From CAKSQF01 sp964582375 (GTDB taxonomy: Bacteria; Bacillota; Clostridia; Oscillospirales; CAG-272), in contig CAZORL010000029.1 of NCBI GenBank assembly GCA_964582375.1, positions 1-19,327 on the forward strand: 19,327 nucleotides of DNA, given 5' to 3'. Numbering within the stretch: the stretch's first letter is position 1; each line of letters begins with the position of its first letter. Made by a program: the position numbers and the translations under genes. The notes under the pieces are model-generated. The model saw only the letters and a program-made list of their open reading frames with translations, searched no databases and was not told the DNA's origin. This document shows positions 8,530 to 15,479 of this stretch, in pieces.

Positions 8530-9387
8530 TTACCCTTTTTGGATCTTATTCTCGTGATCGCGAATACATCTGTAAATGATCTCCCCCGCGCTTTCGGGAC
8601 AATATCTCCCCGGAAGACCGGATGCGATTATGCTGTTCGAACTTTCGTTATAAACACTCGCCAGATCTATCATAATACCTCTTTGTGCAAGGGAAGTGTA
8701 GGCAACCTCCGAGAGATCGCTCGGGACGGTATTGAACAGTATGTCAAATTTGTCTGCTCGGTGATCAAAATCAACCACTCTCGCGCCGACAGAGTATGCT
8801 GCCGCCCTTGCAATCTCGCCTCTCGCAAATACCGTCGGACGAACTCCCATCCCGATCAAAAGCGATGTCAGCTGTCTGCCGATACGCCCGTATCCGAATA
8901 TGCCGATACTGCTGTCAAGGAGCATTTTTTCATGCTTTTGTATGCCTATGGCAATTGCCGCTTCGGCGGAGCATCTGGCGTTGAGCAGAGCAAAGTCTTC
9001 AAACTCTCCGTAATCGACATACAAAACATCTTTTTCCGACAGCATTTCTCTGATCTGTCCATTTATCGCACCAGCATACAGTCTGATACCGCTTTCCATT
9101 GCATCGACCAAATCGGATAGAAAGACTTTGTTGCTCGAGATGGGTGAGTTGACCGTCAGACCGTCTCGACTTAACGGAATTGGCGCGATCGCAAAAAGTG
9201 CATCGGTCAGTGCCGATACAAGGTCAGCGGCTCTTGTGAGCGTTTTGTATGCCCCGATCTGCGGCGCAGCACAAAGGGCGCATTCGTATCCGTCGCGGGC
9301 AAATCGCTCTGCCGCGTATATCATCCGCATATCCCCACCGATAAACGCTATTTTTCCTGCCGCCGTTTTGTCATTATCATATGCCAT
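8530..9387 (-). CDS. spoVFA: Dipicolinate synthase subunit A
   Basis: NAD(P)-binding subunit (285 residues) of dipicolinate synthase, acting with SpoVFB to make the dipicolinic acid that is later loaded into the spore core as its calcium chelate. The N-terminal part starts with IAFIGGDMRM (13-22), the signature of this family. The second half contains a Rossmann turn GYGRIG (165-170) in SSIGIFGYGRIGRQL, followed by the segment ending NTVPSDL. The C-terminal SLAQRGIMIDLAS and LPGRYCPESAG stretches also fit. The ATG at 9385-9387 has GGAGGG nine bases upstream. The length is usual for the family. Expression is expected in the mother cell; a candidate late-sporulation promoter lies just upstream. 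Confidence 0.95.
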   Translation of the reverse strand: MAYDNDKTAAGKIAFIGGDMRMIYAAERFARDGYECALCAAPQIGAYKTLTRAADLVSALTDALFAIAPIPLSRDGLTVNSPISSNKVFLSDLVDAMESGIRLYAGAINGQIREMLSEKDVLYVDYGEFEDFALLNARCSAEAAIAIGIQKHEKMLLDSSIGIFGYGRIGRQLTSLLIGMGVRPTVFARGEIARAAAYSVGARVVDFDHRADKFDILFNTVPSDLSEVAYTSLAQRGIMIDLASVYNESSNSIIASGLPGRYCPESAGEIIYRCIRDHENKIQKG

Positions 9388-9411
9388 ATATCGATACCCT
9401 CCGATATTGAC

Positions 9412-9419
9412 ATTCTATG
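9412..9419 (-). promoter_or_regulatory. Candidate sporulation-sigma (SigK/SigE-like) -10 element for spoVFA
   Basis: On the minus strand CATAGAAT lies about 25 bases before the spoVFA start, with an ACAC sequence roughly 16-17 bases upstream. Mother-cell sigma factors use a -10 of the type CATAnnnTA, and SigK tolerates an AC -35. No sigma-A-like promoter is seen in the short gap to the terminator at 9445. This is a weak match supported mainly by the gene's known regulation. Confidence 0.3.
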
Positions 9420-9444
9420 CATCGACCTAAAAAGTGTGTAAAAA

Positions 9445-9484
9445 AACGCAAGCTTATGAAGATGTCCTTCAATAAGCTTGCGTT
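9445..9484 (-). terminator. Intrinsic terminator ending the two-component operon
   Basis: AACGCAAGCTTAT (9445-9457) pairs with ATAAGCTTGCGTT (9472-9484), and the stem extends inward past a one-base bulge (GAAG/CTTC). On the minus strand it is followed by TTTTTT, making it a strong terminator for the gene ending at 9494 and insulating spoVFA downstream. Confidence 0.9.
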
Positions 9485-9493
9485 GGTCGTTTA

Positions 9494-9895
9494 TCACTTC
9501 ATTAGCTCGTCCGTTAGTCTGAGAATCTCGGGGGCGATCTTTTGTCGCTCGTGCTTTAATACTTTGCCGCTGATCGGGTATGAAAGTGTAACGAGAACAA
9601 TACCGATTACGCCGATTACGATTCCTATGATCATAGATTGAACCTCGTCAAATTTGAGGCTCTCTCCGAACTCTGTCATGGCAAGACTCATACCAAATCC
9701 CATAACGAGCGCGCCGCAGATCGCCAAGACAAGAAAGACGCTCAGTGCTTTTTTGCTTGCCGATGCGTCGAGCATACGAACTCGCTCCATTTTGTCAGGC
9801 TCGCGCGAGACATACTTTTGCCTGATCTTTTCAAGCTCGTCACGCTCCTTTGCAGAGTATGTCATCTTAAATACTTCATTATCTTTATCTTTCAT
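9494..9895 (-). CDS. Small two-helix membrane protein (paralogue of 12675-13040)
   Basis: A 133-residue protein. It has a charged N-terminal helix (about 1-45, ERDELEKIRQKYVSRE and MLDASASKKAL), two hydrophobic segments separated by MTEFGESLKFDEVQSM, and a positively charged C-terminal helix. The layout and sequence match the 121-residue protein at 12675-13040: in both, GxGMSLxMT ends the first membrane segment, a G-rich second segment follows, then YPI, a basic cluster and a final ALSEK/LTDEL helix. The family is common in Clostridia but I know of no tested function. The start at 9895 overlaps the preceding membrane protein gene by 11 bases, suggesting translational coupling, with AAAGGA upstream. 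It is the last gene of the operon. Confidence 0.85.
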   Translation of the reverse strand: MKDKDNEVFKMTYSAKERDELEKIRQKYVSREPDKMERVRMLDASASKKALSVFLVLAICGALVMGFGMSLAMTEFGESLKFDEVQSMIIGIVIGVIGIVLVTLSYPISGKVLKHERQKIAPEILRLTDELMK

Positions 9896-10784
9896 TTGGT
9901 TTCATCCTTTCATCCGTGTTCGATCTCATTATCCTGCCCGAGTGAACTATCATGTATATCGACATCGCAACTATTAATGCACAAACTCCGCCTCCGCTGA
10001 GGGCAAGAAAGAGTATTTGCGTTTTTTCGGTCATACTTCCGTCGCCGAATGTCATAAGCATCGTGCTTTCAAGCGAGAGCATAGATACACAAGCCGAGGC
10101 GAGCGATATCGCTTTTGATGCCGAGAATACGGGACTGTTGTACTTCCTGTATTTGATAAGATTTATTATCGCCATTGTGAGCGATGTAAACGTGTATGCA
10201 GCCATCGCGATCGTCGTTATCTCATGGTGACTTACCATGCGTCCTTCGTGTATACGGTAAAGCATCATTCCGGAGAGTGCAAGGTTGACAATAAGGAAAA
10301 TCCAACCGCAGGCACGGTATTTTATAAGCTCACTGCGCATCCTTTCCCCGGGGGCGTGTTTCAGCGTGTGATGCATCAGAAATGTTCGCATGGTGGCAAG
10401 TGAAAAATAATATGCGGCAAGCGAGTAAAACCATGCCGATCTGTGGTAGATTCCGAGTGCAAGCTGAAGCGTTGCATACGCGGCATTCCAGAGTGCATTG
10501 GCGGAAAGCGTTACCTTCATTCGAAGGTGAGCATCTCCGAGCCATCTCTTTGCATATTTGTTTTCTCGCTTGAATCTGTCGATCGACCTTATGATCGTCG
10601 GTATGCGAATCGACCATATCGCCAGCGTGTAAAATGCGATGACATATGAGGCAATGCGAAGTGGATGCACCTCGTCGAGTGCCAAAAGTGCATAGATCAA
10701 AAAGGCGGCTGAGATGGGGAGAAGAATTATGACTGCCGCCATGTGGGGAAAAAGAAGATGCTTTGCGATTTTTTTGATATCCAT
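9885..10784 (-). CDS. Multi-pass membrane protein in a two-component operon, unknown function
   Basis: A 299-residue protein with roughly eight hydrophobic segments. They include residues 12-36, 43-63, about 95-140 (ANALWNAAYATLQLALG, then WFYSLAAYYFSLATM) and about 160-180, with three more towards the C-terminus. Basic connecting loops such as RSIDRFKRENKYAKRW and HHTLKHAPGERMR suggest cytoplasmic sides. No transporter motif that I recognise is present. It lies 19 bases after the histidine kinase gene and overlaps the next gene by 11 bases, so it is cotranscribed with the regulator pair and may be its target or accessory sensor. The ATG at 10782-10784 has only a weak purine-rich site (GGGCAAAACAAA) before it. 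Confidence 0.85.
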   Translation of the reverse strand: MDIKKIAKHLLFPHMAAVIILLPISAAFLIYALLALDEVHPLRIASYVIAFYTLAIWSIRIPTIIRSIDRFKRENKYAKRWLGDAHLRMKVTLSANALWNAAYATLQLALGIYHRSAWFYSLAAYYFSLATMRTFLMHHTLKHAPGERMRSELIKYRACGWIFLIVNLALSGMMLYRIHEGRMVSHHEITTIAMAAYTFTSLTMAIINLIKYRKYNSPVFSASKAISLASACVSMLSLESTMLMTFGDGSMTEKTQILFLALSGGGVCALIVAMSIYMIVHSGRIMRSNTDERMKPNER

Positions 10785-10803
10785 TTTGTTTTGCCCGTCC
10801 GCC

Positions 10804-11877
10804 TTATACTGTGCTGATCTTTACCGTAAATGTTGAACCTTTTCCGACACGACTCTCGACCGAGATCTCTCCGTGCAAAATGTCAACAACGCGCTTTACC
10901 AAAGCAAGTCCCAAACCGTTGCCTCGAGTGGAGTGCGAGGTGTCGCCTTGGAAAAACTTTTCAAATATTCGCGCACCGACCTCAGGTGTCATTCCGCATC
11001 CCGTGTCGCTGACGATGACAGTCGCAACGCCGCCTGCCTCGTGCATGCTGACCGAAACTCGTCCGCCGCTTTGTGTAAATTTGAAGGCGTTCGATAAAAG
11101 ATTGTTCCAGACAAGTTCGAGAAGCTCGGCATCGGCACATATCACGATCCCATCGTCAATATCTGTCTCAAGCTCGATCTCGCTGTCCTCCCACAATGTC
11201 TCGTATTGGATTATGCACTCGCCAAGCTGTTCTCCGAGATCAAACCTGTCCTTTTTCGGATATATCTGCTGATTTTCAAGCCTGTTCAGGCGAAGAATGT
11301 TTGTGATCATCTCCGACATGCGCTTTGACCGCTCGGTTATTGCATGCGCGTATTCTATCCTCTGCTCATCCGACAGATCATCAGATGCAAGGAGTACTCC
11401 GTAATTTTGCATAACAGCAAGCGGCGTCTTCATTTCGTGCGAAACGCTTGAAATAAAGTCCGACCGAAGCACTTCGAGACTTCCGAGCTCGGATGCCATT
11501 TCGTTTAATTTGTCGATTATTTCGTCAAATGTCTCATCCGAGGCGATCTTTCCGCCTTTGCCTATCCTGACCGAAAAATCGCCCTGCATGATCTTGTTTG
11601 CACCCTCAACTATCCGCTTAACCGGTCGCTCTATCGTGATCTTTCGCCTTAGTGCATCTGCGACAGAGAAGATCAGACTGAGAAGAAGAACATTCGCAAA
11701 TGTAAGTTTTGCCGCCTTTCCGAGATTTTCGGGGGTGAGCTCAATGTTTATGCTTTTTGTCAGTGTTGTCACGAACAACGCCATACAACAGGTCGTTACA
11801 AAGGCAACAAGCAGAAAAAAGAGGAGATATCTGTATACGGCACGAAGGATGCCGCGTGTCAGTCCGACGTTTTTCAC
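10804..11877 (-). CDS. Sensor histidine kinase
   Basis: Membrane-bound HisKA-type kinase of 357 residues. Two membrane segments (about 14-38 and 58-76) enclose an external loop of only about 20 residues. Signals are therefore probably sensed within the membrane or through a partner rather than by a large external domain. A HAMP linker follows (about 76-130). The phosphoacceptor helix carries SHEMKTPL with His147. The ATP-binding domain has the N-box NNLLSNAFKF (258-267), the G1 box DTGCGM (291-296), an F-box (IFEKFFQGD) and the G2 box GNGLGLAL (319-326). All key residues are intact. The GTG start overlaps the response regulator stop by four bases (GTGA), so the two are translationally coupled. 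Confidence 0.95.
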   Translation of the reverse strand: MKNVGLTRGILRAVYRYLLFFLLVAFVTTCCMALFVTTLTKSINIELTPENLGKAAKLTFANVLLLSLIFSVADALRRKITIERPVKRIVEGANKIMQGDFSVRIGKGGKIASDETFDEIIDKLNEMASELGSLEVLRSDFISSVSHEMKTPLAVMQNYGVLLASDDLSDEQRIEYAHAITERSKRMSEMITNILRLNRLENQQIYPKKDRFDLGEQLGECIIQYETLWEDSEIELETDIDDGIVICADAELLELVWNNLLSNAFKFTQSGGRVSVSMHEAGGVATVIVSDTGCGMTPEVGARIFEKFFQGDTSHSTRGNGLGLALVKRVVDILHGEISVESRVGKGSTFTVKISTV

Positions 11878-12545
11878 TTGATCACCGCCTTGTAGCCGAG
11901 CCCGTGAACAGTTTTGATCTCAAAATCATCGCAATCTGATAGCTTTGCACGCAGCTTTGTCATGTAGACATCGACCGCGCGCGGTGCTGTTTCGGTGTCG
12001 GCATCCCAAAATTCTTCCATCAGACTGCCCCTGGTGAAGGTCTTCTTGGGATATGAGAGCAGCTTGTACAAGATCGAAAACTCTCTTGCCGTAAGCGGGA
12101 TCTCCTCGCCTGAAAGGTAGGCAGTGTGCTCGTCGGCATCCATGACGAAATTTCCGATCTCAAGCTTTCGTGATGCGGCGATCCCGGCACGCCTGAGCAG
12201 GGCACCGATACGAAGGATCAGCTCATCAAGGTCGATCGGCTTGGTCATGTAATCGTCAACACCGATGCGAAAGCCCTTTCTTTTGGACTCTATGTCGTCG
12301 CGTGCGGTCATGAACAGTATCGGAATTTCTTTGTTGAAATCTCGAATGCCTTGCGCAAATTCAAATCCGTTTATTTCGGGCATCATTATGTCCGATATTA
12401 TAAGGTCAAAAGTGTTTTCGTAAAATGCATCGATGGCGTCACTTGCACTTGTACAGCCCATCGCATCGAATCCGTTGCCGTTTAGAAATGTGCATACGCT
12501 CCTGCAAAGGTCCTTGTCATCCTCTACGACCAAAATCTTGAACAT
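11874..12545 (-). CDS. OmpR/PhoB-family response regulator
   Basis: A 223-residue DNA-binding response regulator. The receiver has the acidic cluster EDD (8-10), phosphoacceptor Asp52 in ISDIMMP, Thr80 and Lys102-Pro103, so it is complete and should accept phosphate from the adjacent kinase. The C-terminal winged helix (about 125-223) shows LTAREFSILYKLLSYPKKTFTRGSL, RAVDVYMTKLRAKL and VHGLGYKAV, typical of the Trans_reg_C domain. The ATG at 12543-12545 is preceded by GGGAG. It is the first gene of a four-gene operon. The promoter at 12579-12587 is flanked upstream by two near-direct repeats (TTAACAT TTACATG), which could be an autoregulatory site, although this is speculative. Confidence 0.95.
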   Translation of the reverse strand: MFKILVVEDDKDLCRSVCTFLNGNGFDAMGCTSASDAIDAFYENTFDLIISDIMMPEINGFEFAQGIRDFNKEIPILFMTARDDIESKRKGFRIGVDDYMTKPIDLDELILRIGALLRRAGIAASRKLEIGNFVMDADEHTAYLSGEEIPLTAREFSILYKLLSYPKKTFTRGSLMEEFWDADTETAPRAVDVYMTKLRAKLSDCDDFEIKTVHGLGYKAVIK

Positions 12546-12578
12546 GTTTCTGCCGCTCCCGAACTTTTCGTTTTTTTA

Positions 12579-12587
12579 ATTATAGCA
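12579..12587 (-). promoter_or_regulatory. Extended -10 promoter of the two-component operon
   Basis: Minus strand TGCTATAAT: a perfect TATAAT with the TG-n extension. It lies about 34 bases before the response regulator start. No good -35 is present at 17 bases, which suits an extended -10 promoter or one that needs an activator. Confidence 0.65.
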
Positions 12588-12635
12588 TGTAAATGTTAAG
12601 ATTTTGTTTGCGTCGTATCGAAAAAGCAAAAAAAT

Positions 12636-12668
12636 GCGAGTGATACCGCATTTTTCGGCATCACTCGC
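12636..12668 (-). terminator. Intrinsic terminator of the 121-residue membrane protein gene
   Basis: A 13-bp stem with one G-U pair (on the minus strand GCGAGTGATGCCG and CGGTATCACTCGC) and a 7-base loop, followed by ATTTTTTT on the minus strand. It lies just after the stop at 12675 and before the promoter of the two-component operon. Confidence 0.9.
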
Positions 12669-12674
12669 GGATAA

Positions 12675-13040
12675 TCAGTCGTTCATGATCTTCTCACTCA
12701 GAGCGATTATCTCTTTTGCGTATTTTTTGCGTCTGCCGCCGAGGATTGTCTTGTAGATCGGATAGTTGATCAAAGCCATGATCATGCCGACGAGTCCGAT
12801 GGCGATACCGGGGATCATGGGATCGGATATTGAGAGCATCTCGGCGATGTCTGTCATAATAAGGCTCATACCCGCACCCATGATGAGTGCCGATATTGTA
12901 CCGAAAATGTAAGCAAAGCAGTTTGCGGGGGTCTTTACTTTTTTGTCAAGTGCCTTGAGCTCGTCAAGCTCGGTGTGCTCTCTTTCGGTGTACTGTGTGC
13001 GGATCTTTTGTACGAGATATTCTTTTTCGTTTCTGTTCAT
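12675..13040 (-). CDS. Small two-helix membrane protein (paralogue of 9494-9895)
   Basis: A 121-residue protein with a charged N-terminal helix (EKEYLVQKIRTQYTEREHTELDEL), two membrane segments around FAYIFGTISALIMGAGMSLIMT and GIAIGLVGMIMALINYPIY, and a basic C-terminal tail (GGRRKKYAKEIIALSEKI). It shares layout and short identities with the protein at 9494-9895, most clearly MGAGMSL against MGFGMSL. I do not know its function; similar Clostridia proteins have sometimes received enzyme names that the sequence does not support. The ATG at 13038-13040 has AAGAGGT eight bases upstream. It is transcribed alone, with its own TATAAT (13076-13081) and its own terminator. Confidence 0.85.
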   Translation of the reverse strand: MNRNEKEYLVQKIRTQYTEREHTELDELKALDKKVKTPANCFAYIFGTISALIMGAGMSLIMTDIAEMLSISDPMIPGIAIGLVGMIMALINYPIYKTILGGRRKKYAKEIIALSEKIMND

Positions 13041-13075
13041 TTGTTCTTACCTCTTGCTTTCTTCTTTGTGAGCCT

Positions 13076-13081
13076 ATTATA
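13076..13081 (-). promoter_or_regulatory. Probable -10 box of the 121-residue membrane protein gene
   Basis: A perfect TATAAT on the minus strand, 36 bases before the start codon. The region 17 bases upstream is A-rich and holds no recognisable -35, so the call rests on the -10 and position alone. Confidence 0.45.
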
Positions 13082-13140
13082 AACGATCGATGTTTTAGTT
13101 TCTTTTTCGAAATGTTTGAGTTTTGTTAAACTTGAAAAAA

Positions 13141-13181
13141 ATCGGCATCTGCACGCATCTTTCGATGCGGCAAATGCCGAT
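13141..13181 (-). terminator. Intrinsic terminator of the orphan response regulator
   Basis: ATCGGCAT (13141-13148) pairs with ATGCCGAT (13174-13181), with a further inner stem GCATC/GATGC around a GAAA loop (minus-strand reading). On the minus strand it is followed directly by a run of T. It lies 15 bases after the stop codon region at 13196. Confidence 0.85.
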
Positions 13182-13195
13182 GGTCTGTTGTTTTC

Positions 13196-13870
13196 TTATA
13201 CGAGCTTGTATCCGACTCCGCGGACGGCGCGAATGTCAAACTCGTCCGTGACTTGATGAAGCTTTTTTCGGAGAATAGATATATGTACCTCGACATTGTT
13301 GTTGTAGGCACTGTTGTCCTCTCCCCATACTGCCTCGATCATGCTTTTTTTGGTGACGATCTTGCCGTTGTATTTGAACAACAATTCGGCAAATTGCATC
13401 TCCCTTGCCACAAGCCTGATCGAGCCGCGACCTCCGGTGAGTTCGAAGGTTGACAGATTGAGAGTAGTGTCTTTTACAGTCAAAAGGTTGGGACGAAGTG
13501 AATCGGAATTTCTTCGCATGATCGCCCGTATGTGCGCACCAAGCTCAACGCCGGCAGCGTCGGCGGCATCGATAAGTGTATCATCTGCCCCGAAATCAAG
13601 GTATGATGCTCTTTGTGCAGCTGTTGATCTCTCGCAGATCACAATGATCGGGATCGGGAACATTACCGTGCGTATCTTGCGTATTAGATCGGCTGCACCG
13701 TTGTGCGGAAGTCTGGAATCAATAATGAGTATGTCGTAGATCCTCGACACTGCAAGCTCAAAACCGCGACCGATGTCATTTACGATCGTGCTTTGAAAAC
13801 CTTGTTTGTCGAGTGCGTCTTTGACCGGCTTTGATGAATGTTCGTTTGCGTCAATGACAAGTATTCTCAT
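13196..13870 (-). CDS. Orphan OmpR-family regulator with a degenerate receiver
   Basis: A 224-residue protein with an N-terminal receiver-like domain and a C-terminal winged helix (about 125-224) that looks fully normal: LVAREMQFAELLFKYNGKIVTKKSM, NVEVHISILRKKL and VRGVGYKLV. The receiver is altered. The phosphoacceptor position keeps Asp51 (IIDSRLP). However, the second residue of the acidic pair is Ala8 (IDAN instead of E/D-D), the conserved Thr/Ser is Cys79 (IVICERS), and the conserved Lys-Pro is Asp101-Ala102. Such receivers usually cannot be phosphorylated in the normal way and act through ligand binding, dimerisation or abundance. No kinase is adjacent. The start ATG at 13868-13870 has a distant AAAGG (about 12 bases), so translation may be modest. 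Its target cannot be told from here. Confidence 0.9.
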   Translation of the reverse strand: MRILVIDANEHSSKPVKDALDKQGFQSTIVNDIGRGFELAVSRIYDILIIDSRLPHNGAADLIRKIRTVMFPIPIIVICERSTAAQRASYLDFGADDTLIDAADAAGVELGAHIRAIMRRNSDSLRPNLLTVKDTTLNLSTFELTGGRGSIRLVAREMQFAELLFKYNGKIVTKKSMIEAVWGEDNSAYNNNVEVHISILRKKLHQVTDEFDIRAVRGVGYKLV

Positions 13871-13912
13871 TGTTCTGTGTAACCTTTCCTTTCAGTCACA
13901 TGTGGTGTCTCC

Positions 13913-13942
13913 GAGCGTCGATGCCTTTTGTGACCGACGCTC
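13913..13942. other. Inverted repeat between citrate synthase and the orphan regulator
   Basis: GAGCGTCG (13913-13920) and CGACGCTC (13935-13942) form an 8-bp GC-rich stem with a 14-base loop, 32 bases after the citrate synthase stop. There is no T run on the minus strand, so it is a poor intrinsic terminator. It may be a weak terminator, a 3' stabilising hairpin or an operator of the regulator gene just downstream. Confidence 0.4.
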
Positions 13943-13974
13943 AGAACGGTGTTTTTATTTGGCAAGTCCGAGAC

Positions 13975-15351
13975 TTACTTTATTTCACGTTCGCTCATTG
14001 GGAGATATTCTTCCTCGGGCTGAATACCCATGTAAGCGGGACGAATGATCTTGCGCCCGTTGATCAGCTCCTCAAGCCTGTGTGCCGACCAGCCCGCAAT
14101 TCTCGCTGTGGCAAAAAGCGGCGTGAACAGTTCCTCGGGAAGACCGAGCATGCGATAGGCAAATCCGCTGTAAAAATCGACATTTGCGCTGATGCCTTTG
14201 TAGATCTTTCGTCTTGATGCTATTACCTGCGGCGCAAGCTCTTCGACTCGCGCCATTAATTTGTACTCTTTTTCAAGTCTGTTTTCTATCGAAAGCTGAT
14301 GAACGAATTTCTTGAATATGACCGCACGAGGGTCGGATTTTGTGTAGACTGCGTGCCCGATACCGTAGATCAGCCCCTCTTTGTCGAACGCTTTCTGATC
14401 GAGCAGATCCCCAAGGTAAGCACATATCTGCGAGTCGTCATTCCAGTTTTTTATATGCTTTTTCATGTCTGCGAACATTTCGCATACTTTTATGTTTGCT
14501 CCACCGTGCTTTGGCCCTTTTAGCGAACAAAGTGCTGCGGCAACCGCCGAATATGTGTCCGTGCCTGACGATGTTACGACATGCATCGTGAATGTCGAGT
14601 TGTTACCGCCACCGTGCTCTGCGTGAAGTATGAGCGCAAGATCAAGTACGCGCGCCTCAAGAGGAGTGTAACTTCCGCTCGGTCGGAGCATGTAAAGAAT
14701 ATTCTCGGCGATAGATTTTTGCGGTATCGGACGAGCAATGTACAAACTGTCGTTTTGAAGAAGGTGTCTGTACGCCTGATATGAGTAGACCGTAAGCTGA
14801 GGTGCGATCGCTATGAGTTGCAGACATTGACGAAGGACATTTTCGACCGATGTGTCTGAGGCGTTCTTGTCATACGAGTAAAGCGTCATTACCGATCGTA
14901 TCAGCATGTTCATGATGTCCTTTGACGGTGCTTTCATTATGACATCTCTTAAAAAGTTTTTCGGCAGATCACGGTAACAGACGAGCAGCTCTCTGAAATC
15001 CATAAGCTCCTTGGCATTCGGCAGATTGCCGAAAAGAAGCAGATAGACTGTTTCCTCAAAGGCAAATCGGTTGTCATTCAGCGCACCGTTGATCAAATCG
15101 ATAACATTTATCCCGCGATAGTAGAGTCTGCCGTCTGCAGGTACTGTTTTTCCATCGACGACCTCATTTTGGAGCACAGTCGATATCTTTGTAAGTCCGG
15201 TCAAAACGCCCTTTCCGTCTTGATCTCGAAGACCTCGCTTTACGTTGTAATAACCGTACAATTCGGGATCTATCTGCGATGTGTTGTTCATCTTTTCGGT
15301 GAGCGCGGACAACTCGTTCTGTACGAATTCATTGTGTGTGTTTGCTTTCAT
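13975..15351 (-). CDS. gltA: Citrate synthase
   Basis: A 458-residue citrate synthase condensing acetyl-CoA and oxaloacetate to citrate. In this kind of anaerobe that probably feeds glutamate synthesis. Recognisable active-site elements are HAEHGGGNN (243-251), GPKHGGAN with His282, GIGHAVYTKSDPR with His333, the catalytic Asp392 in NVDFYSG, and ATARIAGWSAHRLEE near the C-terminus. The residue after His333 is Ala rather than the Arg common in GHRVY. I believe this variant exists in clostridial members of the citrate/2-methylcitrate synthase family, so the enzyme is probably active, although preference for acetyl- over propionyl-CoA cannot be read directly. The start at 15351 is preferred because AAAGGAG lies eight bases before it; an ATG at 15372 would include that site in the coding region. 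It is a single gene with its own promoter. Confidence 0.93.
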   Translation of the reverse strand: MKANTHNEFVQNELSALTEKMNNTSQIDPELYGYYNVKRGLRDQDGKGVLTGLTKISTVLQNEVVDGKTVPADGRLYYRGINVIDLINGALNDNRFAFEETVYLLLFGNLPNAKELMDFRELLVCYRDLPKNFLRDVIMKAPSKDIMNMLIRSVMTLYSYDKNASDTSVENVLRQCLQLIAIAPQLTVYSYQAYRHLLQNDSLYIARPIPQKSIAENILYMLRPSGSYTPLEARVLDLALILHAEHGGGNNSTFTMHVVTSSGTDTYSAVAAALCSLKGPKHGGANIKVCEMFADMKKHIKNWNDDSQICAYLGDLLDQKAFDKEGLIYGIGHAVYTKSDPRAVIFKKFVHQLSIENRLEKEYKLMARVEELAPQVIASRRKIYKGISANVDFYSGFAYRMLGLPEELFTPLFATARIAGWSAHRLEELINGRKIIRPAYMGIQPEEEYLPMSEREIK

Positions 15352-15386
15352 CGACAAAGCTCCTTTCAGCATATAATTTATCCTAT

Positions 15387-15415
15387 ATTATACCATAAAG
15401 ATGCTTTTTTGTAAA
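15387..15415 (-). promoter_or_regulatory. Sigma-A promoter of citrate synthase
   Basis: Minus strand TTTACA (15410-15415), 17-base spacer, then TATAAT (15387-15392). It lies 36 bases before the start codon at 15351. Confidence 0.85.
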
Positions 15416-15426
15416 CCCCTTTTTTC

Positions 15427-15468
15427 AAAAAAAAATCAACATATCGAAGAAATTTGATCGGATTTCTT
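15427..15468 (-). terminator. Weak intrinsic terminator after the SpoVAF-like gene
   Basis: On the minus strand AAGAAAT and ATTTCTT form a 7-bp A/T-rich stem (15447-15453 with 15462-15468). A run of nine T follows about 12 bases later (15427-15435), and a short ATCAA/TTGAT pair directly precedes that run. The fold is weaker than the other terminators here. Confidence 0.35.
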
Positions 15469-15479
15469 GAATATTTTCG

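Noticed and set aside
8062..9120. 352-codon plus-strand open frame across spoVFA and spoVFB
   Set aside because: It is antisense to two clearly identified genes and has no promoter or family match.
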